Of a stretch of 64,000 nt of DNA, positions 53,898-64,000 are shown piece by piece. The stretch is from the NCBI GenBank assembly GCA_033065855.1, contig JAVXUO010001354.1:248001-312000 (forward strand). Direction: 5' to 3'. The position numbers and the translations under genes are program-made. The notes under the pieces are model-generated. The model was not told the DNA's origin and made no database searches. It worked only from the letters and a program-made list of their open reading frames with translations. Every line of letters begins with the position of its first letter. Position 1 is the stretch's first letter. This stretch comes from Escallonia rubra (taxonomy: Eukaryota > Streptophyta > Magnoliopsida > Escalloniales > Escalloniaceae).

Positions 53898-54818
53898 ATG
53901 GTGTTGCACTGCCGAGCATTATCCGCCAGACCGCGAGCTTACCCCAGACGCTGCCCCGCCTGTTACGAAGACGGCCCCCGACCGCAGGCCGAAGATCTTG
54001 AAGAAATTAACCTGGCTGATCCGGGCGAGGAACCTCGACTGACCTATATTGGCACAAAACTCGCACCGGGCCGAAGAGAAGGACTGATTGCCCTCCTCCA
54101 CGAATATCGTGATGTGTTGGCATGGAGTTACAATGACATGCTCGGATTAGATCCTGCTTTGGTAACGTACCATCTCAACATTGCTAACGGGTTCAGCCCA
54201 GTTTGACAACATCTACGAACCTTCGGCCCCGAGCTCGAACTAAAGATCAAGCAAGAGATCGAATGACTTCTCCAAGCCGGCTTCATTGAACCTATCAATC
54301 ATTCTATCTGGTTGGCTAATGTTGTTCCTGTGCAAAAGAAGAATGGCCAAGTCTGTGTTTGTATTGACTTTCGGGACTTGAACAAGGCATGCCCCAAAGA
54401 CGAGTTCCCATTGCCTAACATCGACATGCTCACAGAGGCAGCTGCCGGACATGAAACCTTATCTTTCATGGATGGTTTCGCGGGCTATAACCAAATCCGG
54501 ATAAACCCCGACGATTGTGCCAAGACAGCCTTCCGCACCCCTATGGGTAACTTTTGTTGGAAAGTTATGCCCTTTGGTCTCAAGAATGCGGGCGCTACCT
54601 ATTAGAGGGCCATGACAGCTATCTTCCACGACATGATACACCGTACAGTGGAAGACTATGTTGACGATCTCATTATCAAGTCCAAGAAGGAGGGCGAGCA
54701 TCTTACGGACCTTCGAGTAGTCTTTGACCGGTGCCGCCAATACAATATGCGGATGAACCCGCTCAAGTGTGCCTTCAAAGTTTCATCCGACAAATTCTTC
54801 GGCTTTTTGGTCAGTTGA
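53898..54818 (+). pseudogene. Tat reverse transcriptase
   Basis: One frame throughout, cut by four nonsense codons (about 54204, 54262, 54603, 54816). Blocks: LLHEYRDVLAWSYNDMLGLD, WLANVVPVQKKNGQVCVCID then FRDLNKACPKDEFPLPNID, FMDGFAGYNQIRINPDDCAK, FCWKVMPFGLKNAGATY, and the catalytic YVDD at 54657-54668 followed by MNPLKCAFKVSSDKFFGFLV. Each stop equals CGA or CAG with one C-to-T change. The last block continues into RNase H in the same frame. Confidence 0.9.
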
Positions 54819-54863
54819 CAGGGCATCGACGTTGACCCATCTAAGGCCGCCTCAATTCAAGAA

Positions 54864-55960
54864 ATGCCACCACCCAAGAGTACCAAACAGTTGAAGAGCT
54901 TCCTCGGCAAGGTGTCTTACCTCCGACGATTCATCCCTGCCTTGGCCGAACTCATCACGCCCTTTCAACACTTAACGCGCAAGAACGCACCGTGGAGTTG
55001 GGGTGCGGCCCAACAACAAGCATTCAAACAAATTAAGGTGGTTCTTATGTTGCCACAGACTATGGTAGTACCGCAGCGGGGTATCCCACTCTTGCTTTAT
55101 TTAACCTCCACGCCTAGGTCCATAGGGGCATTACTCGTCCAAGAGGTGAATGGGGTGGAGCGCCCGGTTTATTATCTCAGTCGATCAATCAGGGGCCCTG
55201 AGGCCAATTACTCCGAGCTCGAAAAACACTGCTTCACCCTGGTCTATGCCTCGCAGAAGTTCAGGCATTATTTGCTGTCACACCAGATCACACTTGTCAC
55301 CAAGGCCGACCCGCTACGGTACATGCTCACGCGCCCCGCCCTATCGGGTCGACTTACTCGTTGGTTGTTACTATTGGCCGAATTTGGCCTCTCCATCAAG
55401 AATCCGACGGCTTTACGAAGCCAGGCACTCGCAGACCTCCTGGCCTTCTTCCTGCGCCAACAATATGAGCCAACTTCACATCAACTACCAGGGGAAGAAA
55501 CGGCCCTATTTTCTGACATCGATGAATTATGGACACTTGAGTTCGACGACTTAGCTACTAGTAAAGGACCCGATGGAGCTCCCCTCCGACAAGGAGGTGC
55601 TGACATTGTCCTTTGGAACCCAGAAGGTGTCACAACATTCCTATCCTTCAAGCTTGTATTTTCGGTGTCTAACAATGAAGCCGAATACGAGGCCCTCATC
55701 ATCGGTCTCATGCTGGCCATCAGCATGGGGGCTAAGTCATTGTGTATAAAGGGAGACTCCAACTTGATCATGAAACAGGCCGATGGGGAGTTCGCAGTCA
55801 AGGAGCCAACCTTGGCACCTTATCGTGCCCTAGTACAACACTTGGAGGGACGACTTGGCCATGTCCAACATGAACATCACAACAGGTGCCACAATCGACA
55901 TGCGGACAGCTTGGCCACGATCGCATCCAAAATAGACATTGATGGTGAACAGCGCATGCT
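54864..55960 (+). pseudogene. Tat RNase H and additional RNase H domain
   Basis: From 54864 to 56366 the frame is open for 500 codons. First comes the thumb/RNase H of gypsy RT: LKSFLGKVSYLRRFIPALAE, LLLYLTSTPRSIGALLVQEV, VYYLSRSIRGPEANYSELEK, and SGRLTRWLLLLAEF. After a linker follows a second, archaeal-type RNase H (about 55560-55930): GADIVLWNPEGVTTFLSFKL, VSNNEAEYEALIIGLMLAIS (E), IKGDSNLIMKQADGEF (D), NRHADSLATIASKID (D). The second domain marks the Tat group. Its N-terminal catalytic D (usually F-D-G-S) is not seen in place: the sequence has a deletion near DDLATSKGPDGAP. Confidence 0.88.
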
Positions 55961-56363
55961 AACCATTATCAAAAGAACAGCGCCATGCACAACGTTGAAC
56001 TTAGTACCAAAGGACACTACGACCGATGATTGGAGGCAGCCGATCATCGACCAGCTTAGAGCACCGTCACTTGCTTCCGTCTCCACCCTCACAAATTTCT
56101 TAATGTTAGGGGACGTCTTGTACAAGCGATGTCACGGAAGAACTCTAGCCCGATGTTTGGCCCCGGCAGAAGCAAAACACAAGTTGCAGTACGGACATCA
56201 GAAGTGTTGCGGTCTCGAAGGGACCGCCACTCTACCGTCGTCTCCAGCGGATGGGTCTCTTTTGGCCATCCATGGCCAAGGATGCTTCGGATATACAACA
56301 AGGTTGTTCGGAATGCCTATATGCACCAGACAGTACGGAAGCTTTTGTAGTCAATACCAGGGG

Positions 56364-57602
56364 TGACTGACGCCAGCCTTTCCTGCGGTATCTATCCCAT
56401 GGACTACTGCCACATGACTGCGGCTCAGGACGATCTATCAAGCACAATCGGTCAAGTATTTCGAGACGGAAGGCGAGTTATTTCGCAAGGGATTTTTGGG
56501 GCGCACCCTGCGATGCTTGCAGGGTGCCCAAACAATCGAGGTGCTCAATGAAGTGCACAACGGTGCTTGTGGCGAGCATCAAGGCTCTCAAAAGTTGTAT
56601 GCAGAACTGCTTAGGTTGGGGTACTACTGGCCAACTATGGAGTCTGACGCCATCTCTCATGTCCGACACTGCAAACCATGCCAGAGGCATGCCAACAGAA
56701 GCCACATGCCAGCGTCCGAACTTCGTATGATCGTGGCACCTTGGCCGTTTCATTCTTGGGCTCTTGACCTTATCGGTCCTATACATCCGCCATCAAAGGG
56801 TCACATCTGGATCATGGTCGTGACGGAATGATTCACAAAGTGGGTCGAAGCCATACCTTTGCGCAAAGCCACGGGAGGTGCCATCTTCAACTTCCTACGT
56901 GATCACATCATATGTCGCTTCGGCATTCCGCGATGTATTATCTCTGACAACGGCACACCATTCATCAACCGGGATGTTCGGACTCTCACCGAAGCGGATG
57001 ACATCAATCATGCCACATCAACTCCGTATTACCCGCAAGGCAATGGTCAAGCTGAAGCCTCCAACAAGACTCTATCGCGTGTCTTATCACGCATGGTCCA
57101 TGATGCGAACAATTCCTGGTCCAAAAAGCTAAGTCATGCCCTTTGGGCTTACAGAACTTCCAGACACGCAGCTACGAAGGCCACACCTTTCTCTCTTGTC
57201 TACGGAGACGAATGTGTAGTGCCTGCCGAGGTTGCAGTCGCCTCGGCACGACTATCCCTTAGCAGCGGTCTCGAGGAGGAAGAAACTAGAATGATGGCAC
57301 TCGAGGGCCTTGATGAAAAAAGGGCCAACGCCATGCGTCGAATGAAGAAATATCATGAAAAACTTGTCAGCGCCTACGGAAAGCCTGTCAAACCTCGCTT
57401 ATTCACAGAAGGCGACCTTGTTCTCCAAGCTGCCAAGCATGTACAAGCCAACATGTCGGCTCCTAAGTTCACACCCAACTGGGAGGGACCATTTGAGATA
57501 CATACAGCCAGAAGCAACGGCTCTTACCTCCTGCTTAACCCGGATGACGGACAGCTTACTGCACCTGTCAACGGTCGTTACCTGAAGAAATATTATGCAT
57601 GA
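56364..57602 (+). pseudogene. Tat integrase
   Basis: The zinc finger H-H-C-C is EVHNGACGEH...CKPCQRHA (about 56550-56690). The core has D in ALDLIGPIHPP (about 56763), D in IISDNGTPF (about 56945) and E in GNGQAEASNKTL (about 57055). The C-terminal domain has FTEGDLVLQAAKHV and FTPNWEGPFEIHTARSNGSY, ending NGRYLKKYYA at 57602. Stops at 56364, 56415 and 56829 (all TGA, in CGA context) break it. Otherwise it is of normal length and in one frame with RT. Confidence 0.92.
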
Positions 57603-58124
57603 TCAGTTCACAGCTGGTTCCCCCACCCCCCCCCCCGGTCCGACGCTTGTAGTTCAGCATACTTAGCGTGGTGTTTTGTGTACATTTCACATGTACTAGC
57701 TTGCAATTTCTGTTACTTATTACGAGATCCTTTTGTGTAATGGCATTTCTTTGATCCGGACATCATCAATGTACAGTCTTTGCGCTCCATACATCTTTGC
57801 TCAATCTATGCTTTTGCATTTATTTCTGATTATCAAGTGTTTGCCCTCGGCCAAAAAGGGGGGGGGGGACACCAACAGGCGCAACACACAATCGCAACAT
57901 GCAACGGTCATGCCATGCATCCACAACAAACTTTAACAAGACAGCATGCGATTACACTTCATGTACCGGCAAGATATATATAAATGCATAAGAAGTTGTT
58001 GGCCACTATCGAGCACTGCCTAGACATAAAATCTATCGTAAACTTACAGAAAACTAGATAATAAAGCTTCCATTGGGTGGGAGCTCAATGCCTGCAACGA
58101 CTGGCGCTGGACCTGCAGTGCTGA
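57603..58124. other. Spacer between integrase and the antisense gene
   Basis: C run with one A at about 57619-57637, G run at about 57859-57868, otherwise AT-rich. No coding frame. It would contain the 3' end of the antisense transcript. Confidence 0.6.
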
Positions 58125-59198
58125 TCACCCCGCCTCGAACTCGGCATGCCGCCTCAAACGCTCGGCCTCTCGCACCTCCATATCTGCTCGCCGCCTCTGG
58201 AGATCACTCAGATGTCTCTGCAAGTCAGATAACTGCCTCTCAATCTCCGCCACCTTTCTATTGATCACAACCAACTCTCCGTTGATCTCTGACCGCTCTA
58301 CCTCCAGCCCTGCGCGATGCCTCTCGAGCAACACCTCCTCCATGCGCACCAAGGCCATCCTCTCGCCCACGCCTCCACCGTCGATCCGCGATCTCAGGAA
58401 CTCTGCCAATCAATCTAGCTGCATGCCCAGCGAGGTGAATGGTGCAAACTCTGTCACCGCTCGCTTAACATGCTCTGTCGTCCAACCCGCTACGGGAACA
58501 CTCGCAAGAGGCAGCAACCACTCCACGAACCCCGAGTACACCCATCTCTGTAAAACCGGGTTCGTCACAGTCAGCCCCTCAAACGTCTACAGGTACGCCG
58601 CCTTCACCAACTCCAACCGACGCACCATCTCAGATGGCAGCTGGAGGCTTTCCCACGCTACCACGTCGGCCTGGCTACTCGACGATCCCCTACTCGCCTC
58701 TCCAACTGTGCCGCTCACCACCATCGCGGGCCTCTCCCGCACTCCCCCCACAACCTGAATGCCGATGGCCATTGAGTGCATCGCCATCAGCGTGGCACTC
58801 GCCTCTGCAGCTGACCCCGACAACGCCCCTGCAGCCAACTGCACTGGCTGTACTGGGACCTCCACCTCCTGAACCAGAGTCGGGGCCACCCTCACAGGCT
58901 TCAGTGTCACCGGCTCCTCCCACTCAACCACGGCAGTCTCTGTCGTCGTCCCCGGCCACTAGTAGCCGCTCGTGTCGAACATCAGCGACTCGTCAACCGG
59001 ACCACCATACGCATCCTCCACTCTCTCCTCGACACTCGGCAGCGGACTCACCCTGCTGATCACGCCAACACCTGATGTACCAGCCATCGCAGGTTCATCC
59101 CAGCCTACCAACTCGCTCGCCTCAACTGCCCCCGCCTCCTCTACCGCAGCAATCATGCCGGCATCACCGGCTTTCACCGCCGTCTGCTCCTCTTATTC

Positions 59199-59296
59199 CT
59201 GTCAACAAGCAATCGTCAATCTATCAGCTTTTTTTTAATAATAATAATAATACCAACAAGAAGAACTTAATCAAAATGTGCAATCACAAGACTTAC
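59199..59296 (-). other. Intron 2 of the antisense PMD gene (98 bp)
   Basis: Minus strand: donor GTAAGT at 59296-59291 and acceptor GTTGACAG ending at 59199. The interior is T/A-rich with an ATT repeat. Both ends fit plant consensus. Confidence 0.75.
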
Positions 59297-60519
59297 CTCG
59301 ACCGCTGGCTCCTGCGATGCCTCTAGCTGCCTTTTCGACCCTGCTAGCCTTGAACTCGAAGCGCCTGCACTCGCCTGACGAGCACTCTCCATCATGCCCA
59401 CCCAAAGTGCCGAAAACGGCCCCTTGCCGGCCCCTGGCACCCGCGGTGTCGCCCCAACTGGCTCTTTCTCCTGCTCCTCCTACGGGAGGTCCTCCTCGGA
59501 TCCCTCGCCCTCTTCCTCCGGCTCCACATCTGAATCTCTCTGGGGGCCCGCAACCGTATTACCCGCCACCAACGCCAACATGCCGGCCTGCCTTGCAACT
59601 GTCATCGATATCAAGTTCAATGCCCGGTCGCATGCAAACACATCCACCACGCGACGTGAGCCGGATGGCTGTGCTAACCACTCCGCCCAACTCCCTCGCA
59701 GTCGCTCCCACCATTGGCATACTCTACGGTCACTGCCCCCATAGCCGCTATCCCCGGTCGCCTCCACTGCGTCATCGATGTCGGCCAGTCACGCATCATG
59801 TCATACTGCGTATACCCAAACGCGGTCGCCACGCTCCACAGGCCGCGGTACCCACACGGCGGTTCCAAATCATAGCCGAATGCCCACGATAGCCAATCCG
59901 GGCAATAGCGGGCCACAAAGTACAAGTTCTCCGCGGGCTTCCCCCATCATCCGTCATCACTGGCAGCCACCCCGGGAAATATGCTACCAACAACGCAACA
60001 TCTGCCGGTGCCAAGCCGCCTCGCCTGGTCAAGTCTTTCGTCACCTCCTGTCCATGCAACCAAGGAGGTACCCCATATGAAGGGTGCATGCCCCTGTACG
60101 GACGCACCAAGCATGCCTCGCGCGAGTCTAGCAGCCATGACAGCAGACAATCAAGCCTCTTGATCTCCGCCCATGCAAATGCACGTGAACCACTAGTCCA
60201 CATCGCCACCTCACGCGACCTGCCCTCGTGCGTCACCATCCTCATCATCGGAACTGGATGCTCACGCGGGTAGACGGCCGGGCAATAGTTGGGGAAGCAC
60301 TCATACAGGTACCTCTGCAGGAACATCCAGTCCACATATGTCGCCACCTGGTACCGTACATGCGACCACTTCACGTCATTCATGAACTGATCCAGCCGCG
60401 AAAACATGGTGCCCAAATAAACAGAAGCCAACCCAACGCTCTTCCCCTGCGCCATCCGAATCGCCAAGGGAATCACCCTCGGAGAAATGCCATCCTTCAG
60501 CGTCCCCTCAAACACATAT

Positions 60520-60605
60520 CTGCAAACACACAGCAATTTCTTACATCAGACATACAATGCGATTACACGAGTACACGTACAAGTAACGGAAAGTGCAATG
60601 TTTAC
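60520..60605 (-). other. Intron 1 of the antisense PMD gene (86 bp)
   Basis: Minus strand: exon ...gttcctgttgag, then GTAAAC...TTTGCAG, then atatgtgtttgag. Joining the exons keeps the PMD frame from the FLLR side into YVFEGT. Confidence 0.8.
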
Positions 60606-62276
60606 CTCAACAGGAACATCACCAGGAAGGCCACCATCTCATATCGCTCATCGTTATGATATGGCCCCATCGCAAAATATGTTCCATCGCTCGATCTCTG
60701 GCTCGACCTCGACTGCGCCGTATCGTAAAACAGTCGCAGCCACTCGCCATACGTCCCCTTCCGATGATTCCTCATCCCCGACAGCATGTCAAGCAACTGC
60801 GTCTGCAACATGCGTTCCTCCCCGGTAAGTCGCGTCACACTCGCATCCAGCTCTCCACTAATCGGCAGCCCTGTCAGTATCATCACATTTAGTAGTGTAG
60901 GCCCGATCTTGCCAAACTTCATCATGAATGTGTGCGTTTGAGCGCTTCACCTCGACAACAACAGGGTCATCCCTGGCGTATCTCTGTACAGCTCCAGTCC
61001 CCTCCCCGAAATGTCAACCGCCGGCCACAATCCCAATGTCTGCAGCAGTGCACCCCACCGTGGTTAATCTATCATGTGCCGACACCAGTAGTCCCATCCA
61101 AGCGGCATCGCACCATGACCCTTGAACACTACAGGTGCCCGAGGTATATCCTCCTACTTCACCAATAACCTCGGCACATACCTAGGCAACGGCACAGGCG
61201 CCTCCTCCCAACTCGGCGCCCGCACATATGGCGATGGCACTCGCGGCTCCTCGCCCATCGATACACCACTCCAGGGTACTGTGAACGCTCCATCAGCCAC
61301 CCAGATGGCCAACTCCTTCCACAACTCCCGGTCAGGTATGGCCGGTACCACCCCCAGCACTGTGTTCGTCTTGTTCGGCTATGCATCAAATATCCTCACC
61401 GACGCATCGTCAAACTCTAACGGTAACCATGTCTCACCACCAGATGCAGTTGCGGCCTCATCATCTGTGGGTGGCACCGACACTGGCTCTGTCGTCACAA
61501 CTCGAGGCGGTCGCCCCGCACTCGCCGCACCACCTCGCAGCTTTGCCACTACCTTCTGCTTCAAATTTTTTGGAGCAGGTACTGGCTCGGCAGGCGTTGC
61601 CTTGGCCCGGTCGACCCCCTGGGCCCCGCCGACCCCTTCTCCTCTCGGCGTCCTTCCTTTTCCTTTTCCCCATCAGCCGAAGTACCTTCCGAGCTTCCAT
61701 GCCCCGTCGACCCCCCACGGGTGGCCGACCCACCTCGTGCGGCCAACCCCCCTCTTCTCTCTTCCCTTTCCTCTCGAAGTTCCCCCCTTCTTTCCCCCGT
61801 ATTCGCCGACCCACCTGAGGTGGCCGAGCCCCTCGCGGCCGACCCCCCTCTCCCCGCCGAAGTCCCTCCCCTTTCTCCTCTTTTTCCCTTCTCCCCCTTC
61901 CCTTCTTTCCTTCTCCCCACCCCCGCCGACCCCTATCCCCACCGACCCCCCTCATCCGCCGACCCCTCGGCCACTTATTTTCCTTCTCTCACCATTTTGC
62001 CTTTTTCTCTCTTCACTCTTCTCTCTCTTTGCTTAAAATGAAACTGAGCTTTTTTTGCACACTTTGGCCCCTTCTCACTATTTATAGGGGTGGGCCACCT
62101 TTCTATCTCAACCGCCCATCTAAATTTTTTTTGCGCTTCTTTTTTTTTTTCCTCCGCCACCAACGTCATTCCATCTTTTTTGTTTCACCACCATCATCTT
62201 TCGCTCCCCAAGTGCCTCCGAACACTATTTATGCGTGCGGCGCCCGCTCAGGTTGCCCCTCCACGCATCCCGCACG

Positions 62277-62287
62277 TAGGGGGCTTA
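62277..62287 (+). other. Polypurine tract of the Tat element
   Basis: tagggggctta, directly before the 3' LTR start at 62288. Confidence 0.55.
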
Positions 62288-63670
62288 TGTTCACAACCTA
62301 TTCGGACCGCACCCCGGGGTCCGCCAAGAGATCCTAGTGGCACGACACGTCACCCATTTGATGGTCAACATTGCTCTACATCTTTGCTCGGTCAGAGCGC
62401 AATGCCCCAAACGAACGAGCGGCAATCTAGTGTGCCTCCCCCCGAGGGGTCAGCCACCCCTAAAGAGTCGGCCATCACCTCCTTGGTGAAGGAGGGGTCG
62501 ACCACCCTATGGGGGTTGGCCTCCACTCTCTTTTACGAAGCAAGGATTGGCGACCCCAAGGGGGTCAGCCTCCACTCTCTTTTATGAAGCAGGGGTCGGC
62601 CACCACCTACCTTGGTAAAGTAGGGGTCGGCCTCCATGGCCTGTGAAAGGGGGAACTTTCCGTACGACTGGTTTCTCACTCCCACAACACTCACCCACTA
62701 TCTTCAGTAGCGCGATGCTCATTATCGCCGTCTCAATCAAAGCGACGGGGCTTCGGCCCTCGCATCCGAGATGGGCTCTCAACCTTATAGCCATCGCCAT
62801 CTCAATAAAAGGGACGGGGCTTCGGCCCTCGCACCGGGATGGGCTCTCAACCTTATAGCCATCGTCGTCTCAATCAAAACAATGGGGCTTCGGCCCTCGC
62901 ACCGGGATGGGCTCTCAACCTTATAGCCATCGCCGTCTCAATCAAAGCGACGGGGCTCCAGCCCTCTCACCGGGATGGGCTCTTAACCTTATAACCATCG
63001 CCGACTTAATTAAAGCGACGGAGCTCCGACCCTCGCACCTGGAGGGGATCTCAACCTTATAGCCATCGCCGTCTCAATCAAAGCGACGGGGCTCTGGCCC
63101 TCGTACGCTCAATCAACCGGGGGCTTCGGCCCTCGCGGCGAGATGGGCTCGTAACCTTAATGCCCTCGCCGGCTCAATCAAAGTGCCGGGGGCTCCGGAC
63201 CTCGCAGTCGGACGGGCTCGCAACCATAAGGCCCTCGCCGTCTCAATCAAAGTGACGGGGGCTCCGGCCCTCGCGGCAGGACAGGCTCGCAACCTTAACG
63301 CCCTCGCCGGCTCAATTAATTGAGGGGCTCCGGCCCTCGTACGCTCAATCAACCAGGGGCTCCGACCCTCGCGATGGACGGGCTCGCAACCTTAACGCCC
63401 TCGCCGACTCAATCAAAGTGCGGGACGGGCTCGCAACCTTAACACCTTCGTCGGCTCAATCAAATGATGGGTTCCAATCTTCGTCTGCTCAATCAACCAG
63501 GGGCTCCGACCCTCGCCCTCACAATCAACTGACGGGCTCTTGGGGGCTCCGCTCGTAGTGCTCTAGCACAAGGACCACTGCTACGGACTCGGAGCACCGA
63601 ACTGTGAGCATGTGCGCTCATATCACCGTGGATCATCGACATCGTCAGGGCAATGAACCGCGGGTCACTC
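62288..63670 (+). repeat. Tat 3' LTR, truncated
   Basis: It starts tgttcacaacctattcgg like the 5' LTR. It follows 48872-50207 with mostly C/T and G/A differences and some length changes in the 68-bp array (62710-63530). After gaaccgcgggtcactc (63670) it stops and unrelated sequence follows. The counterpart of 50208-50915, including the TATA box, is missing. Confidence 0.92.
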
Positions 63671-63671
63671 C

Positions 63672-63869
63672 GAGAAGAATGAAGTTCTTGTGAAGATAAA
63701 TGAAGAATTAAAAGACAAGGAATTGGCTGCTGAGAGGATACTTGAAACTACACTGCGAAGGAAGCAGATATATTTGGCCATGTTTATGTTGTTATTGTTG
63801 ATTTGTATTTACTTGTTAACAAAGAGAAATGAGAATATGAGTGGGGAAAGGTTGTTGTTCTTAGCTTAA
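63672..63869 (+). CDS. C-terminal coding tail, coiled coil plus membrane anchor (partial)
   Basis: The frame has no start of its own: it is entered directly from the cut LTR and reads KNEVLVKINEELKDKELAAE, RILETTLRRKQIYLAMFMLL and LLICIYLLTKRNENMSGERL before TAA at 63867-63869. That is a charged coiled coil, then one hydrophobic segment of about 17 residues, then a short basic tail. Similar tails occur at the end of plant GRF-type zinc-finger proteins (inference from general resemblance; no zinc finger is in view). The rest of the gene is not in the window, so it is a fragment left by a rearrangement. The DNA after the stop, to 64000, looks like 3' untranslated sequence. Confidence 0.5.
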   Translation, partial: EKNEVLVKINEELKDKELAAERILETTLRRKQIYLAMFMLLLLICIYLLTKRNENMSGERLLFLA

Positions 63870-64000
63870 GGTAGCACAAAAAGTGGCCATATATGTATTG
63901 ACACATTTGCAACTGATGAGTGAAATGTTTCTTTGTTTTGAGTTTATCTATGCACTGACAATGGCAATATAATTTCTAAAACAATACAATTTCCAAAACA

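Larger units (their letters stand above)
58125..61960 (-). pseudogene. Antisense plant mobile domain (PMD) gene inside the Tat element
   Basis: A multi-exon gene opposite to pol. The N-terminal exon (about 61960-60606) starts with Gly/Arg-rich text, then WLPLEFDDASVRIFDA, then PMD blocks: GVVPAIPDRELWKELAIWVA, GHGAMPLGWDYWCRHMI, and MMKFGKIGPTLLNVMILTGL. After intron 1, exon 2 (60519-59297) carries VFEGTLKDGISPRVIPLAIR, MAQGKSVGLASVYLGTMFSR, then YQVATYVDWMFLQRYLYECF and MYFVARYCPDWLSWAFGYDL. After intron 2, exon 3 (59198-58125) is one frame with a coiled-coil C terminus. PMD proteins include host MAIN/MAIL1 and many TE-borne forms (family knowledge). Damage: a few stops (mainly C-to-T), frameshifts near 60950 and 59935. 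Confidence 0.85.
48872..63670 (+). mobile_element. Tat-lineage Ty3/gypsy element with antisense PMD gene
   Basis: The 5' LTR is 48872-50915 and a truncated 3' LTR is 62288-63670. Gag, protease, RT, RNase H, an extra RNase H-like domain and integrase come in gypsy order; the extra RNase H before integrase marks the Tat group (Ogre/Retand/TatIV-VI). A 4.7-kb region follows integrase and carries an antisense gene. The element is inactive: in-frame stops occur in every gene and the 3' LTR is cut. Confidence 0.93.

Noticed and set aside
61122-62036. Plus-strand Pro/Ser-rich frame of about 300 codons left of the 3' LTR
   Set aside because: It is the complement of the antisense PMD gene and its GC-rich leader; composition explains the open frame.

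Overview
The window is nuclear DNA from a flowering plant, most likely a eudicot; I cannot name the species. The evidence is one large receptor-like-protein (RLP) gene of the EIX/Ve type, plant LINEs with DUF4283-type ORF1, Ty1/copia and Tat-lineage Ty3/gypsy elements, plant Helitrons, hAT, MULE and PIF/Harbinger elements, and a decayed plastid 16S rRNA fragment. The only convincing intact host gene is the RLP at 37090-40110 (minus strand). Almost everything else is transposable-element DNA, much of it nested.

Left part (1-7578): the 5' two thirds of a decayed LINE (LINE-A, minus strand, running off the left edge), a PIF/Harbinger transposase scrap (4249-4380), simple repeats, and an open Myb/SANT-like ORF (6449-6757) of the kind that accompanies PIF/Harbinger transposases.

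Middle part (7579-30134): I read this as the footprint of a single minus-strand LINE (LINE-B). A poly(A) tail and an 11-bp flanking repeat stand at 7579-7602, and the same 11 bp recurs at 30124-30134, just beyond the 5' end of its ORF1. The LINE has been split by later insertions. These are a hAT element (12037-13731), a GTG-rich MITE-like element (about 14300-15605), a Ty1/copia element (15606-about 22459) that holds a 2.2-kb solo LTR (18602-20798), three Helitrons in a head-to-tail row (about 22933-26474) with a PIF-type MITE inside the third, a second hAT (26797-27671), and a plus-strand stretch ending in poly(A) (about 27960-29066).

Right-middle part (30135-48871): anonymous host DNA, a fold-back element split by a copia-type solo LTR, a MULE relic, the plastid 16S fragment (33865-34258), a Helitron 3' end, and then the RLP locus. 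The RLP upstream region is present twice (40238-42465 and 45483-46103). The first copy carries a 1.07-kb MULE and a 575-bp hAT that the second copy lacks. A truncated Ty3/gypsy element lies between the copies, and pieces of a further RLP lie at 46430-46930 and 48484-48640. This points to a former head-to-tail cluster of about three RLP genes.

Right part (48872-63670): a 14.8-kb Tat-lineage Ty3/gypsy element with gag, protease, RT, RNase H, an additional RNase H and integrase. Between integrase and the 3' LTR it carries a long antisense gene that encodes a plant mobile domain (PMD) protein and keeps two GT-AG introns. Nearly all premature stops in pol and in the antisense gene can be explained by C-to-T change (mostly CGA to TGA), as expected of methylated, silenced DNA. 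The 3' LTR stops abruptly at 63670, where an unrelated coding tail (coiled coil plus membrane anchor, 63672-63869) begins.
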